This document shows, one piece after another, positions 34,401-41,901 of a DNA stretch of 64,000 bases. Within the stretch, counting starts at the first letter, position 1. Every line of letters begins with the position of its first letter. The notes beneath the pieces are model-generated. The model had not been told where the DNA came from, did no database searches, and saw only the letters and a program-made list of their open reading frames with translations. Location of the stretch: NCBI GenBank assembly GCA_947396885.1, contig OX377206.1:21261114-21325113 (forward strand). Direction: 5' to 3'. Made by a program: the position numbers and the translations under genes. Source of the DNA: Heligmosomoides polygyrus polygyrus. Its lineage: Eukaryota > Nematoda > Chromadorea > Rhabditida > Heligmosomidae.

Positions 34401-37400
34401 TGTAAGTTCACAAACGCCCCTTGTGAGAAATTTTCTCCTCTCCAAACATGTTCAATTAAGCTAAACAAAAAGCGAATAGAGTAACACCTAGAAACCTTTA
34501 TCTGCGAGGTTTCTCATCTTGTTTGGTCGCGAAGCTGAGCTCGAACTGGCTTCATTTACTGGCTCTGGTACAAGTGCTGGCTGAGTCGATGAGAAAGCTT
34601 TGGGAAGACGACTACGAAGTCCTTCAAGTTCCGTCCTAACGTCGTTCGTCGACACGGTAGATAGGGCGTCCGAATGCAACATCGACATCTGCAGAACACA
34701 CCTCCGCAACAAATACTCTTTCGGAAACTAATCGATATAACCTCAAAACCAGGAAACCAACCACCGTATTGACTTCGGCTAGAGAGCCCATGAAATACGA
34801 ACGACGAAACAGTTCCTTTGACCGGTGAGACTCGCAAAGCACAGGCGGGAAAAGTGATTCAAGCGAATCCAGTTGACGAGACAATAACGATCCAACGATG
34901 TCGCATATTTGACTCTAAAGAGTAGCAATGCAGCCACCAACACGCATAGATTCCCCAATTACCAGGAAAGAGAAACAACGGAATCTTACGTCTTTGAACT
35001 GAGCAGCGAATAACTGGAAATGCGGTTGTGGTGTCTCATAGCGACTCAACGCCAGAGTCTGAAAAAGAGATGAAAGACGGTAACACTGAAAGCTCTCACA
35101 GCATAAAATGACATTTGGGATCAAAATAGTGACGTCTGCAAACGTATAATTTGACACCGATTATCAACTTATTGCTAATCTAAGAGCCTAATGTCAGGAT
35201 CCTGAATGCAACTGTATGCACGAAATTGGAAAATTTTGCGAAATTGAAGGATGCTTAAGCCTGTCCATATCTCGCAAGTGACGCCGTGTGTCATCGCCCA
35301 GCCCGCGCAGACCATTAAACACTGGGTGACTAACCGATCTGCATTAATTCTGTTCAATACGATCCCCGTATGCGGCTGTGTTTATTTGTGTTTAAACTAT
35401 TTGCGCTAGCACTGCTGATAGCTGAGTTCTCTATTATCCTATGATGGACTCCTCTTGTCAAATGTCCGTTCTCGGGGCAAAAGGCAAAAAACGTTTATTC
35501 CAGGAATTTGTCACCCCAAAAGGTACTGCTATCGAGTTGGCAAGGTTCTGTTATGGCTAAACACGTAGAAGAGCGCGTGGAAGGCAGTCGGAGGAGGTGT
35601 CGGCTGTCGCGTGAACCCGATAGCAGGTTCTTGGTTCGGATTTCCTGCCAAGGCCAATAAAGCCTTCCAGAGTCGATGAACCAGCACCAGTATTGTCTCG
35701 GAACGATAAAAACTGACCAGTCGATCGACTAGCCCCTCCGCCCACTGTTGATCTATTACAGAGTTATCGTGGACATCGTCTGAGAATGGAGCGCGGAATC
35801 AAATCAGGCATTTGCAGTTTTTTTTTACTCGAAGCAAGGTTACAGTTTATTTCAGTTAGATCAACGAGTTGATATTCGAGGCGGGAGACGAAGGAAGTAA
35901 CCAGAAAGAACACGGAGCTGCTCGAATAACTTCGGTTTCTGAGGGAGGAAAGAAATTTGGAAATGAAATTACTTAATATCGATGCCTCTAAAGTAACAAA
36001 GTTCTGAGCTTAAATCCAACTCTGTTCATTATCTATACCTTGAAACAATAAAGAATAAAAAATATAAATAACAAGTAAACAATTGAGACCAGCAGCGACG
36101 TTGACGTACCGCTGTTAAATGTTTAAATATAAATGACATTATAAGCTTAGAGCAGCACTTCCAATGTTCGCGCCACGTAAGTTACGGTAAATACAACACT
36201 AAACTGTCTGCAGATCATTAAACCAATCTACTAGAAAACGTCCAGAAATACCCCTGGCAAGTGAGATGCGCAACTGATCTAGTTACTCACTCAACCTTTT
36301 TGCTTGACAGTCATACATGTCTTAGAACACACAATTCAATTGATTCGCCCGTGAATCCGCGCGCATCCGCAAGATTGCAGACACCAGGTAAGAGGCCATA
36401 GCTATCTCAAGATGAAAGTACCTATATTAATGAACACCTATATCATGGATGACACCTAACCAAGTCAGCAGACTGATATCGTTCTACTATAATCTTGGTT
36501 GCTGTGTGTGTTTTGAGCTTATACTGCTATAATGCTATGCAGGTTGAAATAGACTTCAAATCAAACAAACTAGGAGATGAAAGATGTGCTTGTGTTGCAA
36601 GGAAAGTGCCACCAACCTGTATGATCTGTCCAATCTGCATGAGATTGAAACGAGCTATATGACTAACAGGTGTATCGCTGATTATGCCAACGTTCTCCGG
36701 ATTGATTATCGCCGGACACAACAGATTCGTCACGATTAGATCTGTACATATAAGCGCAGCCTGAAAACATCCTCAACTAAATTCGTAGACAAATAGGAAA
36801 ATGAAGCCTGAAGTATTGGAGCTCACCTCAGATACAGGAAGGCACTTTGTTAATGAAGAATTAAGCTGTTGCACCAGCCATGTCAATCCCATCGGAAAAC
36901 TGGAAATCGCATCGCAAATTCCTAGAAAATAGCGAAATTTAAGTATACACTTCAAACCGATAATAAAAATCGTTTCTGGAGTAGTGTCCAGTACCAACGG
37001 TGGTGTAACAAATCATAAGAGAAGTGGAACCACATGAATCAGAGCAAGGAAATGAACTCCGTGTGTGGTCGTTGATGAGTACACGTACAATTCCCAGCCC
37101 GGGTGGCACTGAGACCTAACCCGCAAATTTTCAAGCAAACCAACAGCTCTCACCTTTAATGAAACTGTGTGCAAGCAATACAAGCTTCTCGACTATCAGT
37201 CTCCGATGAGCAGCTACTCTCTTGTGGTACTGGGCACTAGTGGGATCATCCCCAAAACGTCTGACGCGATCAGCGATAGGAAACCGCAACGGTGACTGAA
37301 ATTTTAGCGGTATCGGGCCAACTGTAGGCTGCTACAGATAAAAACGACGGATGAATCCATCAACCCTAACCTTTGCTGGATCAATGTCAAGGAACACCTC

Positions 37401-38165
37401 GTCCTGACACAGTACCAGCATGACGGAATCATGAAGAGCTGCAGTCAAGAAGATCTGCAAAATTCGGAAATTTGCACGAAGATCTATGCAGCAGGGTTGA
37501 AAACTTAATGTAATTAAACCTTTGCTGCATAGAGGGACTCGCTGTACAGCTTGTACAGGCGAGGAAAAGCAGCAGTTCCTTTGCGGATAACAAGACGTGG
37601 ATTACTATGAGGGACCAGTTGAACTTGAATCAGGCACGACAGCGTCTACAACATGATTAGCGTAAAGTCAGCGTTGTCGTAAAGCAATTTTATGACTAAC
37701 CTCCAACACTGCCTTTTCATCACTTGGGAAAATACAGTTCCCATAAATCAAGCTGAACACGGAGTGGATACTGTCATCAGAAGAAATCTCCTGTAACTCA
37801 ACAAGAATTCTACCTTGGTTAACACAAACGGTAAAAAATGAGGACCAAAGCTCTACCTGGCTTTGCCCAGCGACATGAAGAAGTTCAGCGGTAGCCAATG
37901 GCGACTCGTATAGTATAGTTAGGCACCTCCCCACAGGTGAATGGTGATGACCCAATTTCCTGATGAGAAGATACAGTTATGAGAATAAATTAACAAAATC
38001 CTTGAGACTTCAGATGTCTTGTTTTCCTCTAAACAACTGCTTTCACTATTTAATAACTAACCGGTACGCCTCCACGTATTCTACAGCATTGAGTTGAGAC
38101 GAAATAGCACATGAATTATCTTGGGACACATAGTTGTGCGAGCTTACTAGACGATGAAGCAGAAG
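8290..38165 (-). CDS. rme-6: RME-6/GAPVD1 (GAPex-5) homologue: RasGAP-like plus VPS9 Rab5 exchange factor, 31 exons
   Basis: Rab5 activator expected on clathrin-coated vesicles and early endosomes. I assembled coding exons from the high to the low coordinate: 38165-38062, 37959-37701, 37645-37520, 37454-37371, 37331-37154, 36921-36827, 36760-36617, 35058-34990, 34914-34762, 34688-34496, 30687-30567, 30501-30377, 30263-30146, 30076-29916, 29854-29687, 28679-28550, 28472-28358, 27990-27851, 27767-27707, 27363-27159, 27038-26904, 26620-26452, 26383-26297, 13443-13300, 13191-13057, 12806-12692, 12310-12119, 11733-11661, 11602-11505, 11437-11338, 8421-8290. All junctions have GT/AG and matching phase except one (see the block 8290-13443). 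The total is about 1,375 residues, between the worm (about 1,090) and human (about 1,480) proteins as I recall them. The first exon with the initiator Met was not found; it probably lies above 38.2 kb, beyond inserted repeats. Confidence 0.9.
10200..10880. repeat. Diverged inverted repeat in the last rme-6 intron
   Basis: The segment at about 10200-10265 (CATCGAACCGCTTCACTCTT and following) recurs inverted at about 10795-10880 (GTCGAACCGCTTCACTCTT). The arms are about 70 bp and imperfect. No transposase is seen between them. It looks like an old foldback element. Confidence 0.5.
11064..11131. repeat. Short hairpin repeat in an rme-6 intron
   Basis: GTGTCGTACAGCAATTCTGAA pairs with TTCAGAATTGCGGTACGACAC, with a loop of about 20 bases. 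It is probably a small foldback remnant. Confidence 0.6.
13525..13665 (-). repeat. tRNA-like SINE arm
   Basis: The minus-strand sequence at about 13655-13575 can be read as a tRNA-like body: AGCGCCGG pairs with CCTGGCGCT, with the B-box GGTTCGAATCC in between. Flanking text (TTATCATAACGATG, GCGATCAAAACT) matches the arms of 7262-7562, so it belongs to that repeat family. Confidence 0.6.
14330..14660 (+). repeat. tRNA-headed repeat family B, copy 1
   Basis: Shares TGCTGAA(A/C)GC...AAGAGGTGTG, TAATATTTTTGCACATATTA and TTTTCAACGATGCG with the inverted copy at 14960-15290. It lacks about 35 bp of the tRNA-like head present in the other copy. Confidence 0.65.
14960..15290 (-). repeat. tRNA-headed repeat family B, copy 2 (SINE-like)
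   Basis: On the minus strand at about 15205-15130 lies a tRNA-like head: CCTCGGTGGCGCAGTCGGTA resembles an A box and GAGTTCGAGGC a B box. The body then runs to about 14960. Copy 1 faces it from 14330. A fragment of the same family (CACCATGAGTTGGGAA) is near 25470. Confidence 0.65.
15343..15590. repeat. TTCGAATATTCGA-rich array
   Basis: Many overlapping palindromes of the type TTCGAATATTCGAA, with a repeated core ATTCGAGAAAGTCCAATATT. It is joined on its left to AGGGTATACCTTTGTCC, which appears inverted at 25420-25445 next to the array at 25150-25430. Confidence 0.85.
15612..15952. repeat. 52-bp satellite, about six units
   Basis: The unit is GGTCGAATGATCTAACCTAA + GTGAGGTACGCCGCATCACC + CACAGCGAGAGC. 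The first unit has an extra 11 bp and the last a small insertion. Confidence 0.93.
16080..16480. repeat. G-rich degenerate minisatellite
   Basis: Loose repeats of GGGGGATCAGTAAG / GACCAGTAGGGA type. The complementary pattern (CACTGGTCCCCT) fills 32845-33350, and both are followed by GTGACACC...TTCTGAA-type text, so the two regions are copies of one element in opposite orientation. Confidence 0.7.
16825..17754 (+). pseudogene. Helitron Pif1-type helicase, C-terminal fragment
   Basis: A 309-codon open stretch begins after a TAA at 16822 with no start codon, so it is a 5'-truncated remnant. It shows helicase motif III (IILGGDFRQIPPVVP), the middle part (LTENVRM, PHELHLKKGAVIMLLRNLRV), and the terminal motifs AMTINKSQGQTFD and HGQLYVACSRV that are typical of the Pif1 helicase of Helitrons. 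The ATP-binding Walker A and B parts and the whole replication-initiator domain are missing. It stays open to a TAG, so it decayed recently or was captured within a non-autonomous unit. Confidence 0.85.
17893..17933 (+). repeat. Helitron-type 3' terminal hairpin
   Basis: GCAAGTGCGAGACACGCCGT followed by TAGGCGTGTCGCAGCACTTG. The stem is GACACGCC/GGCGTGTC; six bases lie between it and CTTG. A second, mutated copy lies at 43487-43527. Confidence 0.6.
17945..18121. repeat. Near-perfect palindrome, arms about 83 bp
   Basis: The left arm ends GGGAGTCTGACCC (18027) and the right arm starts GGGTCAGACTCCC (18039), with an 11-base loop. The outer parts of the arms are TTCGAATATTCGA text. The inner arm is repeated again at 18141 and 18603. 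Confidence 0.9.
18141..19063. repeat. Tandem duplication, two units of 462 bp
   Basis: Unit 1 is 18141-18602 and unit 2 is 18603-19063. They match almost base for base (one small length difference near 18560/19017). Each unit contains ATTCGAGATTCGATGTTTGA-type inverted text and a GGTTCGAATC-like B box just past its end. No open frame. Confidence 0.93.
19064..21235. other. Intronic sequence without a supported gene
   Basis: Part of the 12.9-kb rme-6 intron. A GATCAGCACC...CCCTCTAGACGACGTTTGGGCGAAA fragment at 20310-20350 is a copy of the 62.3-kb repeat family. The 60-69 codon frames near 19640-19850 have no recognisable motif. Confidence 0.5.
21240..21668 (+). repeat. 5' LTR
   Basis: Starts TGTGGAATATACCGGGACCG and ends ACCTGTCCGACT. 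It contains CTTAATAAATTATAG about 130 bp from its end, a likely polyadenylation signal. The first bases after it (TGGGGGCCACG) would be the primer-binding site; the tRNA was not assigned. Confidence 0.9.
21723..23876 (+). CDS. Gag-like polyprotein with CCHC zinc knuckle
   Basis: A 717-residue structural protein, expected to assemble into particles and bind the element's RNA in the cytoplasm. The start is the ATG at 21723; the frame is open six bases further up. The first 100 residues contain LGVSCQSEDL; residues 165-210 form a likely coiled coil; residues about 305-490 resemble a retrotransposon Gag core (VPKYDGKNSLSAFLRGLE, ETY-less FSNIKAWENL, FCCRMEDLSKRI). A nucleocapsid knuckle of C-x2-C-x4-H-x4-C form is CYCCGHFGHIASKC near residue 528. 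The last 170 residues are very basic (IRRRKCRRKNR). No protease motif follows. Confidence 0.85.
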   Translation: MSSYSSAGSTDEVVMDFVGENAPQPPEDWFQLGVSCQSEDLNVSFGNILKRLGNALDDQIRNLARSKRAKILEAVKGTVENTVGKVAKRLGVETHALEISFFNEVGMTPDDLRDFLPTVSAHSQALCELALILGCEIDQVKETVIAKCDEVLELQNHIVNVESHLEHELSEKDKMAERHSNQLRLLQEKVKSVPAETLHSKAGASRVQVGAVEAGCRTKEWRAIRSQYTSQVSSRVRGSVEGRITSQPMNAGASCELMGKSRASSRLSSLGSFQGPVTSESVTCSERSIEHIATDQVGDMLAIFREVFKAQSIASVPKYDGKNSLSAFLRGLEVKFPTTVWSDPDRRDILVNHLAGTALSIFKGLPQNIREGTYFDVVGALKMARQNPCERFSNIKAWENLCKEEDESLVDFCCRMEDLSKRIHPSMEWDFIRGSKLYSCLQHWQSSYYMRAALDAEEGQVYEEVKRVAVRLEKVQVGFEKMNDGHNSSEKGIDRSAIDTGESHLERVTEIPHQLGGQYSAKTSPKCYCCGHFGHIASKCPNKVRDVEKSRNTRDGVNVAGDSRTSSTADGISAIAQLEGWCKSVRGKERFRRKQRCAAGKPCGGSEYHQDRKRFGYAKERKNSFLPAWNGSGKDPEIKKIRRRKCRRKNRMGSCTMKNVSVICFYNSSLTLRPYEDADQACWGHASTMEGMRRQNEGASDETMRSLLMLSSFPPSF
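24160..24452 (+). other. Three double-hairpin modules downstream of gag
   Basis: Three copies of a 14-bp inverted repeat, GAGCGGANCCGCTC (24169-24182, 24295-24308, 24408-24421), are each followed within 4-9 bases by a second small hairpin, CGACGGA(G/T)GTCG. The variable base N differs (G, C, A) while the stems are kept, which suggests an RNA structure. The modules lie between gag and the 3' LTR. Confidence 0.8.
24504..24932 (+). repeat. 3' LTR
   Basis: Same sequence as 21240-21668 over its full length as far as I can read. Preceded by TCTCTGAGGGCCCCCA, with only a weak polypurine stretch. Confidence 0.9.
25150..25430. repeat. 41-bp array of ATTCGAAATTCGAAATTTT type
   Basis: About five units of GAATATTATTCGATCATTCG + AAATTCGAAATTTTGAAAATC start at 25222, 25263, 25304, 25345 and 25386. 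The right edge joins GGACAAAGGTATA, the inverse of the left edge of the array at 15343. Confidence 0.9.
25440..26290. repeat. Decayed repeats in the large rme-6 intron
   Basis: Contains CACCATGAGTTGGGAA (family B fragment), GGATCCTGAACACGAATCCGACGCTCG (related to the 62.3-kb family) and GGTGTTCAGCACGAATTTT. No exon was found. Confidence 0.5.
26297..34688 (-). CDS. rme-6: rme-6 central block: Ser-rich linker exons
   Basis: Fourteen exons encode a hydrophilic, Ser/Asp/Glu-rich linker. Two related acidic motifs (SDSWSTNVVPSDDE at 28.6 kb and SDTWSLDAIASDSE at 28.4 kb) correspond to repeated S.TWS...SD motifs of vertebrate GAPVD1, and RSADDILAKYQR (26.6 kb) leads into AKRKLRLVLST (26.35 kb), again as in the family. 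The donor of exon 30501-30377 is the least certain: the only phase-compatible GT is at 30376, in AGTGGGTCG. The 3.8-kb intron 30688-34495 contains a Tc1/mariner-like element. Exon 27767 may start 6 bp later. Confidence 0.87.
28077..28191. repeat. 115-bp foldback in an rme-6 intron
   Basis: Ends ACACTTCAGATG and CATCTGAAGTGT are exact inverted repeats; the pairing continues imperfectly (CCGCGCGG / GTGCGCGG, GTGTGAG / CTCACAC). It looks like a very small MITE. Confidence 0.7.
31149..33952. mobile_element. Tc1/mariner-like element, degraded, with nested insertions
   Basis: CAGGGTGAACCATAAG at 31149 is matched inverted by CTTATGGTTCACCCTG ending at 33952, both flanked by TA. Near 31435-31520 (plus) a frame reads RSDVAKFLNIGGRTFGIMV, a transposase helix-turn-helix relic. 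An 85-bp duplication covers 31180-31345 and a 35-bp duplication 32171-32245. A Helitron-like unit occupies about 32845-33718. Just outside, at 34040-34215, NKEHKVKIVCAAE is another HTH-like transposase relic. No complete transposase remains. Confidence 0.6.
32845..33718 (-). repeat. Helitron-like 5' end with CACTGGTCCC minisatellite
   Basis: On the minus strand, A|TCCTACTATATGTAAAAGAG starts at 33718 and is followed by TGTCCGTCCGTCTG. Then come repeats with GTGTCACC..TTCTGAA text (33370-33690) and a degenerate minisatellite of CACTGGTCCCCTCTT type (32845-33350). The same order of parts is seen at 15591-16480 on the plus strand. No 3' hairpin was found. Confidence 0.5.
34762..38165 (-). CDS. 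rme-6: rme-6 N-terminal block: RasGAP-like domain exons
   Basis: Nine exons encode about 404 residues. Family landmarks appear in order: YGNCIFPSDE near residue 105; NPRLVIRKGTAAFPRLYKLY near 140; IFLTAALHDSVM near 165; and NLLCPAIINPENVGIISDTP near 300, followed by ARFNLMQIGQIIQ. This last motif matches the GAPVD1 form of the RasGAP signature (Cys-Pro-Ala..Asn-Pro-Glu). The Arg of the classic FLR motif is not present here, as in the human protein. Introns are 41-75 bp except 35059-36616, which holds only non-coding sequence. The exon at 38062-38165 starts in phase 0 after TTTTCAG, so a short exon with the start codon must precede it. Exon 34688-34496 begins the linker. Confidence 0.92.
35570..35800. 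repeat. Interspersed repeat family A, decayed copy
   Basis: Contains GGAGGTGTCGGCTGTCGCGT, GTTCTTGGTTCGGATTTCC and CCAATAAAGCCTTCCA, shared with the copy at 7630-7760. It lies inside the rme-6 intron 35059-36616. Confidence 0.55.
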
Positions 38166-38489
38166 CTGAAAATCGAAATGAATGATGAACACATAACAAT
38201 CACCTACAGGTATATTTTCTGATCTATTCAGAATCGTTCAACATTCTATACATATACACTGTAGTTCTGAATAAGGACTAGGCAGAAGCGAATGAATGAC
38301 TTTAGGCTTTATGGATTATCACTACAAGTCAATAGCTTGGGCAAAGCATACAGATCGATTAATTTCGAGCAAAAATCGATATGCATGTTTTGTCGAATAT
38401 TCACTCTCATAGTGGACTATGAATAGAACCTTATGACGTCAAAGCTTAGAGCAAGCCATCTAAAACTGTGTGTGTGCATGTCGTAATAT

Positions 38490-38776
38490 CTGATGGACGA
38501 ACAGGCTGATTCGCGAGTGATATCTACAAGGATAAAGGACGGCGTTGCTCAATCCTTTTTGGGATGCCTCACGCATTCTACTTCTACAAGATGTCGTGAA
38601 GGCGATTTGAATGCGGATTTGGCAATGACTTGCAGTGGCCAGCCAATGAAGATGTTAGTGCTATCCTTTCCAGACAAGTCTGGTACCAATTTACCGACCC
38701 CGAAGGGATGGAAGGCTTGGTTGCCCTGTACGGAAACTCCGAACCAAGAACTTGGTATCGGGTGCACGCGACAGAT
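38490..38776 (+). repeat. Interspersed repeat family A, interrupted by the LINE
   Basis: Matches the 7630-7925 copy in inverse orientation up to GGTATCGGGTGCACGCGACAGA at 38776, where the tail of the CR1-like LINE begins. The LINE therefore appears to have landed in an older copy of this repeat. Confidence 0.6.
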
Positions 38777-39018
38777 GGCAGAACAGAACAGAACAGAACA
38801 GATTTATTAAGCCAAAAGTGACACAAAATATTACAAAAGTTTACAGCAAAAGATGGCTTTTTTGTTATCTTCAAAAGTGATGTCTTCGGAGATTTGAATA
38901 ACGTGGAAAGTGCTCTATTCTCATGGCGAATTAGAATCTCATTTTCTGAAAAGTTGCTATATATATAGAACAAAATATTGTCTATTCTCACAAAAAAAAA
39001 ACTATATTGCAGTTAATT

Positions 39019-41901
39019 TCAGAAATATCCTTTCTCTTTAAGAAAACATTCTAACTTGTAGTTGAATGTTTTTAGTGAAGAATTGAGGATTGATACAGAA
39101 AGCTCATTCCAGGTTTTCACGATACGAGTCAAAAAAGATTCTTGAAAATTTTTTGAGTGAGGTTTTTGAGGTTGAATTCTAAGATTGTGCCCTCTTGTAA
39201 TCCCGTTAAATGAGGAAAAAGTGAAGAATTCATTTTTATCAATATCCAGGTGATCATTAACAATTCTAAAAACAAGGTTTTGATCATAGATAATTCGTCT
39301 CAGTGATAAAGAAGTAGTACCGAGTTGGGCCAATCTTTCAGGGTAAGAAACTTCAAATAAACCATTCCTAATGAACACTTGTTTTGTAAATCTTTTTTGC
39401 ACGCTTTCTATCTGATTGATATTACTTTGCTTTAATGGAGACCATATAGGTGTACAGTACTCCAAAATAGGTCTTACATAAATAGAAAACAGTTTGAATA
39501 ATGTTGCCATATTACGAGTTTGAAATGCACGTAATATACAGTTGGACTTGGCATGAGCTGCAGCGACAGTTTTTTCGATATGTTCATCAAATGTTAGTTG
39601 GTCGGAGTACACAACTCCTAAGTCGCGAATAGAATTCGAAGTGTGCAGCTTGCAACCAGCTAGGTTGAAGGAGCAATTCTTGGGATGATGGCGCCCAATG
39701 AGCATGACAGTTGTTTTTTCTAGTGAAATGTCTAGCAGCCATTTTGAAGACCATGCCGTTACAAAATCTAGCCCTTGTTGAAGAATTTCATGATTATTTA
39801 TAGAGTATAGTTTAGAATCATCTGCATAAATACTACAGTGGACACCATGAGGTAAACTGCTTGGCATATCGTTAATGTATATAAGAAACATTAGTGGACC
39901 AAGGCAGGTTCCTTGTGGTACGCCACTAGGTGTTTCGTAGCTCTCCGAAAAAGCACCATTAACCATGACTTTTTGGATTCGCTTGTATAGAAAAGATTGC
40001 AAAAATTTTAGAAGGCAGCCCTGTATTCCATATGCTTCAAGTTTTTTGCACAAAAGATCCAGAGGGATTGAGTCAAAGGCTTTAGTGTAGTCTATGTAAC
40101 ATACACTGACATATCCGAATGAATCAAGCACTTTCTGCCATTTTGGAATTGTACTTATAAGAGCCGTAAGAGTGGATCTTCCTTGAAGAAACCCATGTTG
40201 ATATCTTGTGATTAACTGTTTAGATAATAAGTAGTTGTAAAGTTGTTTGCATATTATTCGTTCCAAAACTTTGCTAGTTGAGCATGTGAGGCAAATAGGC
40301 CTGTAATTTTCTACATTTGTTTTGTTCCCTTTTATGAAAATAGGTTTAACGAAACTGGTTCGCCAAATTGACGGTACTTCACCATGGAGGAGAAACCTAT
40401 TGAATAAAAGATTGAGAATTGGAGTGAGCCCTATTGCTGCTTTATTAAGAAAAATGTAAGGAATATTATCAGGTGAAGTAGAATTGCTGACTGGAAGCTT
40501 TTTCAACGTCCTGTAGATGTTATCACTGTTGATGTCAACAAAGTCTAGCTTAGAAAGAGTAAATGATTCACAAGATATTTCATTGTTGTCATGTCTTTTA
40601 TAGACCGTTTTGAAAAATGAGGCGAATGTTTTTGCTTTTTCTTCCTCAGATTTACATAGTTCACCAGTAGAATTCAAAATTGTCCCAATACCTTTGGGCA
40701 GATTAAGTTTTTTATTAACGAACTTATAAAACATGGTATTGTTTCGACTGCATGCTATTTTATCTTCATATTGCAAACTAAGTTGTGCTAAATCACGCTT
40801 GAGCTTCCTCGCGTATCGTTGGTACTTGTGTACACCTACTACGAAACGCGCATGGTATAGTCTGGAAACTTTCGCCTGAAGCTTGCGAATTTTGTTTGGA
40901 TAATGATTTAGAATTGTATCGCTCATTGGTATAACAGGGACATATTGCTCTATTAGCATATTGCATTGTTGCAGGTAGACTTCATAACATTCGTCTGAAG
41001 TCTTACAGTCTTTTAGCAATTCTCTCCAGTTCACACAAATGAGATGATTACAAATAGCAGTGTAATCGGCATTCTTATAATCACGATAAACGGTTCTGGT
41101 GTTAGGCTTTGCATGGCACGAAACTAATGTAAAGGAAACTGTTCTGTGGTCTGAGGTTGAGAACGGAATAAGGACCTTAAGGTCTTGAACAATGTTAGCA
41201 TTGTTTGTTAAGACTAGATCCAAAATATTGAGGTTATGAGTCGGGAAAACAACGAGTTGGTCTAGTGAGTTTCGAACACAGAATTGATGAAATTCACGTG
41301 CAGATCCATAAAGCGATTGTAATGTAGTAGTTGTCCATTTGATCGTAGGAAAATTAAAATCTCCTAAGACTACGGAATCAGCATCTTCTTTCAAGACATC
41401 TGAAACGTAGATAAGGGCATTATGGAACGATGATCTATCACAATTTGGACTACGATATACTAATGTAATATAAGTTGGGACAGGTGAAGTATGAAAGCAA
41501 ACAGTTAAACATTGACAGTATACAGAAAAATTATTGGATGAAATGAAGTGATGCGAAATATCACGATGAACCATTGCTAAAACTCCACCGCCTGCCACGG
41601 TACCACACCTATCACATCGATAAATTTCATAGTTTGGTTGAGGAGAAAGAGCAGCATCAAGTCCTGAGTCTGGTTTGAGCCATGTTTCTGTAATAAAAAT
41701 TGCGGCCGGGTTGTTGTCTGAAACGAAGCAGTGAAGATCGGGAATTTTATTGCCTATCGATCGAGCATTAAATAGGAAAACATTATTTAAAGAGGTAGAC
41801 CGAGTTTCTAGATTCTTTTGGATAGAGGGTGAAACAGTTGGGTGGTTTTCGCTGATATTCGAATTTGATAAGCACTTCGCACTGTTTGTAACACCATTTT
41901 C
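39019..41901 (-). CDS. LINE ORF2: endonuclease-reverse transcriptase, entered through a UAG
   Basis: Nicks DNA and copies the LINE RNA. The open frame covers 960 codons directly after the TAG that ends ORF1, in the same frame. There is no ATG before the endonuclease: the first in-frame ATG is in VLAMVHRD, past the catalytic FNARSIGNK (about residue 48) and ITETWL motifs. Further motifs are GDFNFPT, SDHRTVSF, RT motif A YIDYTKAFDSIP, motif B GVPQGTCLGPLMFLIYINDM, and the YADDSKLY active site. The C-terminus has ILEYCTPIWSP and VQKRFTKQV, usual in CR1/jockey-type enzymes. Production must involve UAG read-through, reinitiation at a non-AUG codon, or a mutated former junction. Confidence 0.9.
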   Translation of the reverse strand, partial: ENGVTNSAKCLSNSNISENHPTVSPSIQKNLETRSTSLNNVFLFNARSIGNKIPDLHCFVSDNNPAAIFITETWLKPDSGLDAALSPQPNYEIYRCDRCGTVAGGGVLAMVHRDISHHFISSNNFSVYCQCLTVCFHTSPVPTYITLVYRSPNCDRSSFHNALIYVSDVLKEDADSVVLGDFNFPTIKWTTTTLQSLYGSAREFHQFCVRNSLDQLVVFPTHNLNILDLVLTNNANIVQDLKVLIPFSTSDHRTVSFTLVSCHAKPNTRTVYRDYKNADYTAICNHLICVNWRELLKDCKTSDECYEVYLQQCNMLIEQYVPVIPMSDTILNHYPNKIRKLQAKVSRLYHARFVVGVHKYQRYARKLKRDLAQLSLQYEDKIACSRNNTMFYKFVNKKLNLPKGIGTILNSTGELCKSEEEKAKTFASFFKTVYKRHDNNEISCESFTLSKLDFVDINSDNIYRTLKKLPVSNSTSPDNIPYIFLNKAAIGLTPILNLLFNRFLLHGEVPSIWRTSFVKPIFIKGNKTNVENYRPICLTCSTSKVLERIICKQLYNYLLSKQLITRYQHGFLQGRSTLTALISTIPKWQKVLDSFGYVSVCYIDYTKAFDSIPLDLLCKKLEAYGIQGCLLKFLQSFLYKRIQKVMVNGAFSESYETPSGVPQGTCLGPLMFLIYINDMPSSLPHGVHCSIYADDSKLYSINNHEILQQGLDFVTAWSSKWLLDISLEKTTVMLIGRHHPKNCSFNLAGCKLHTSNSIRDLGVVYSDQLTFDEHIEKTVAAAHAKSNCILRAFQTRNMATLFKLFSIYVRPILEYCTPIWSPLKQSNINQIESVQKRFTKQVFIRNGLFEVSYPERLAQLGTTSLSLRRIIYDQNLVFRIVNDHLDIDKNEFFTFSSFNGITRGHNLRIQPQKPHSKNFQESFLTRIVKTWNELSVSILNSSLKTFNYKLECFLKEKGYF

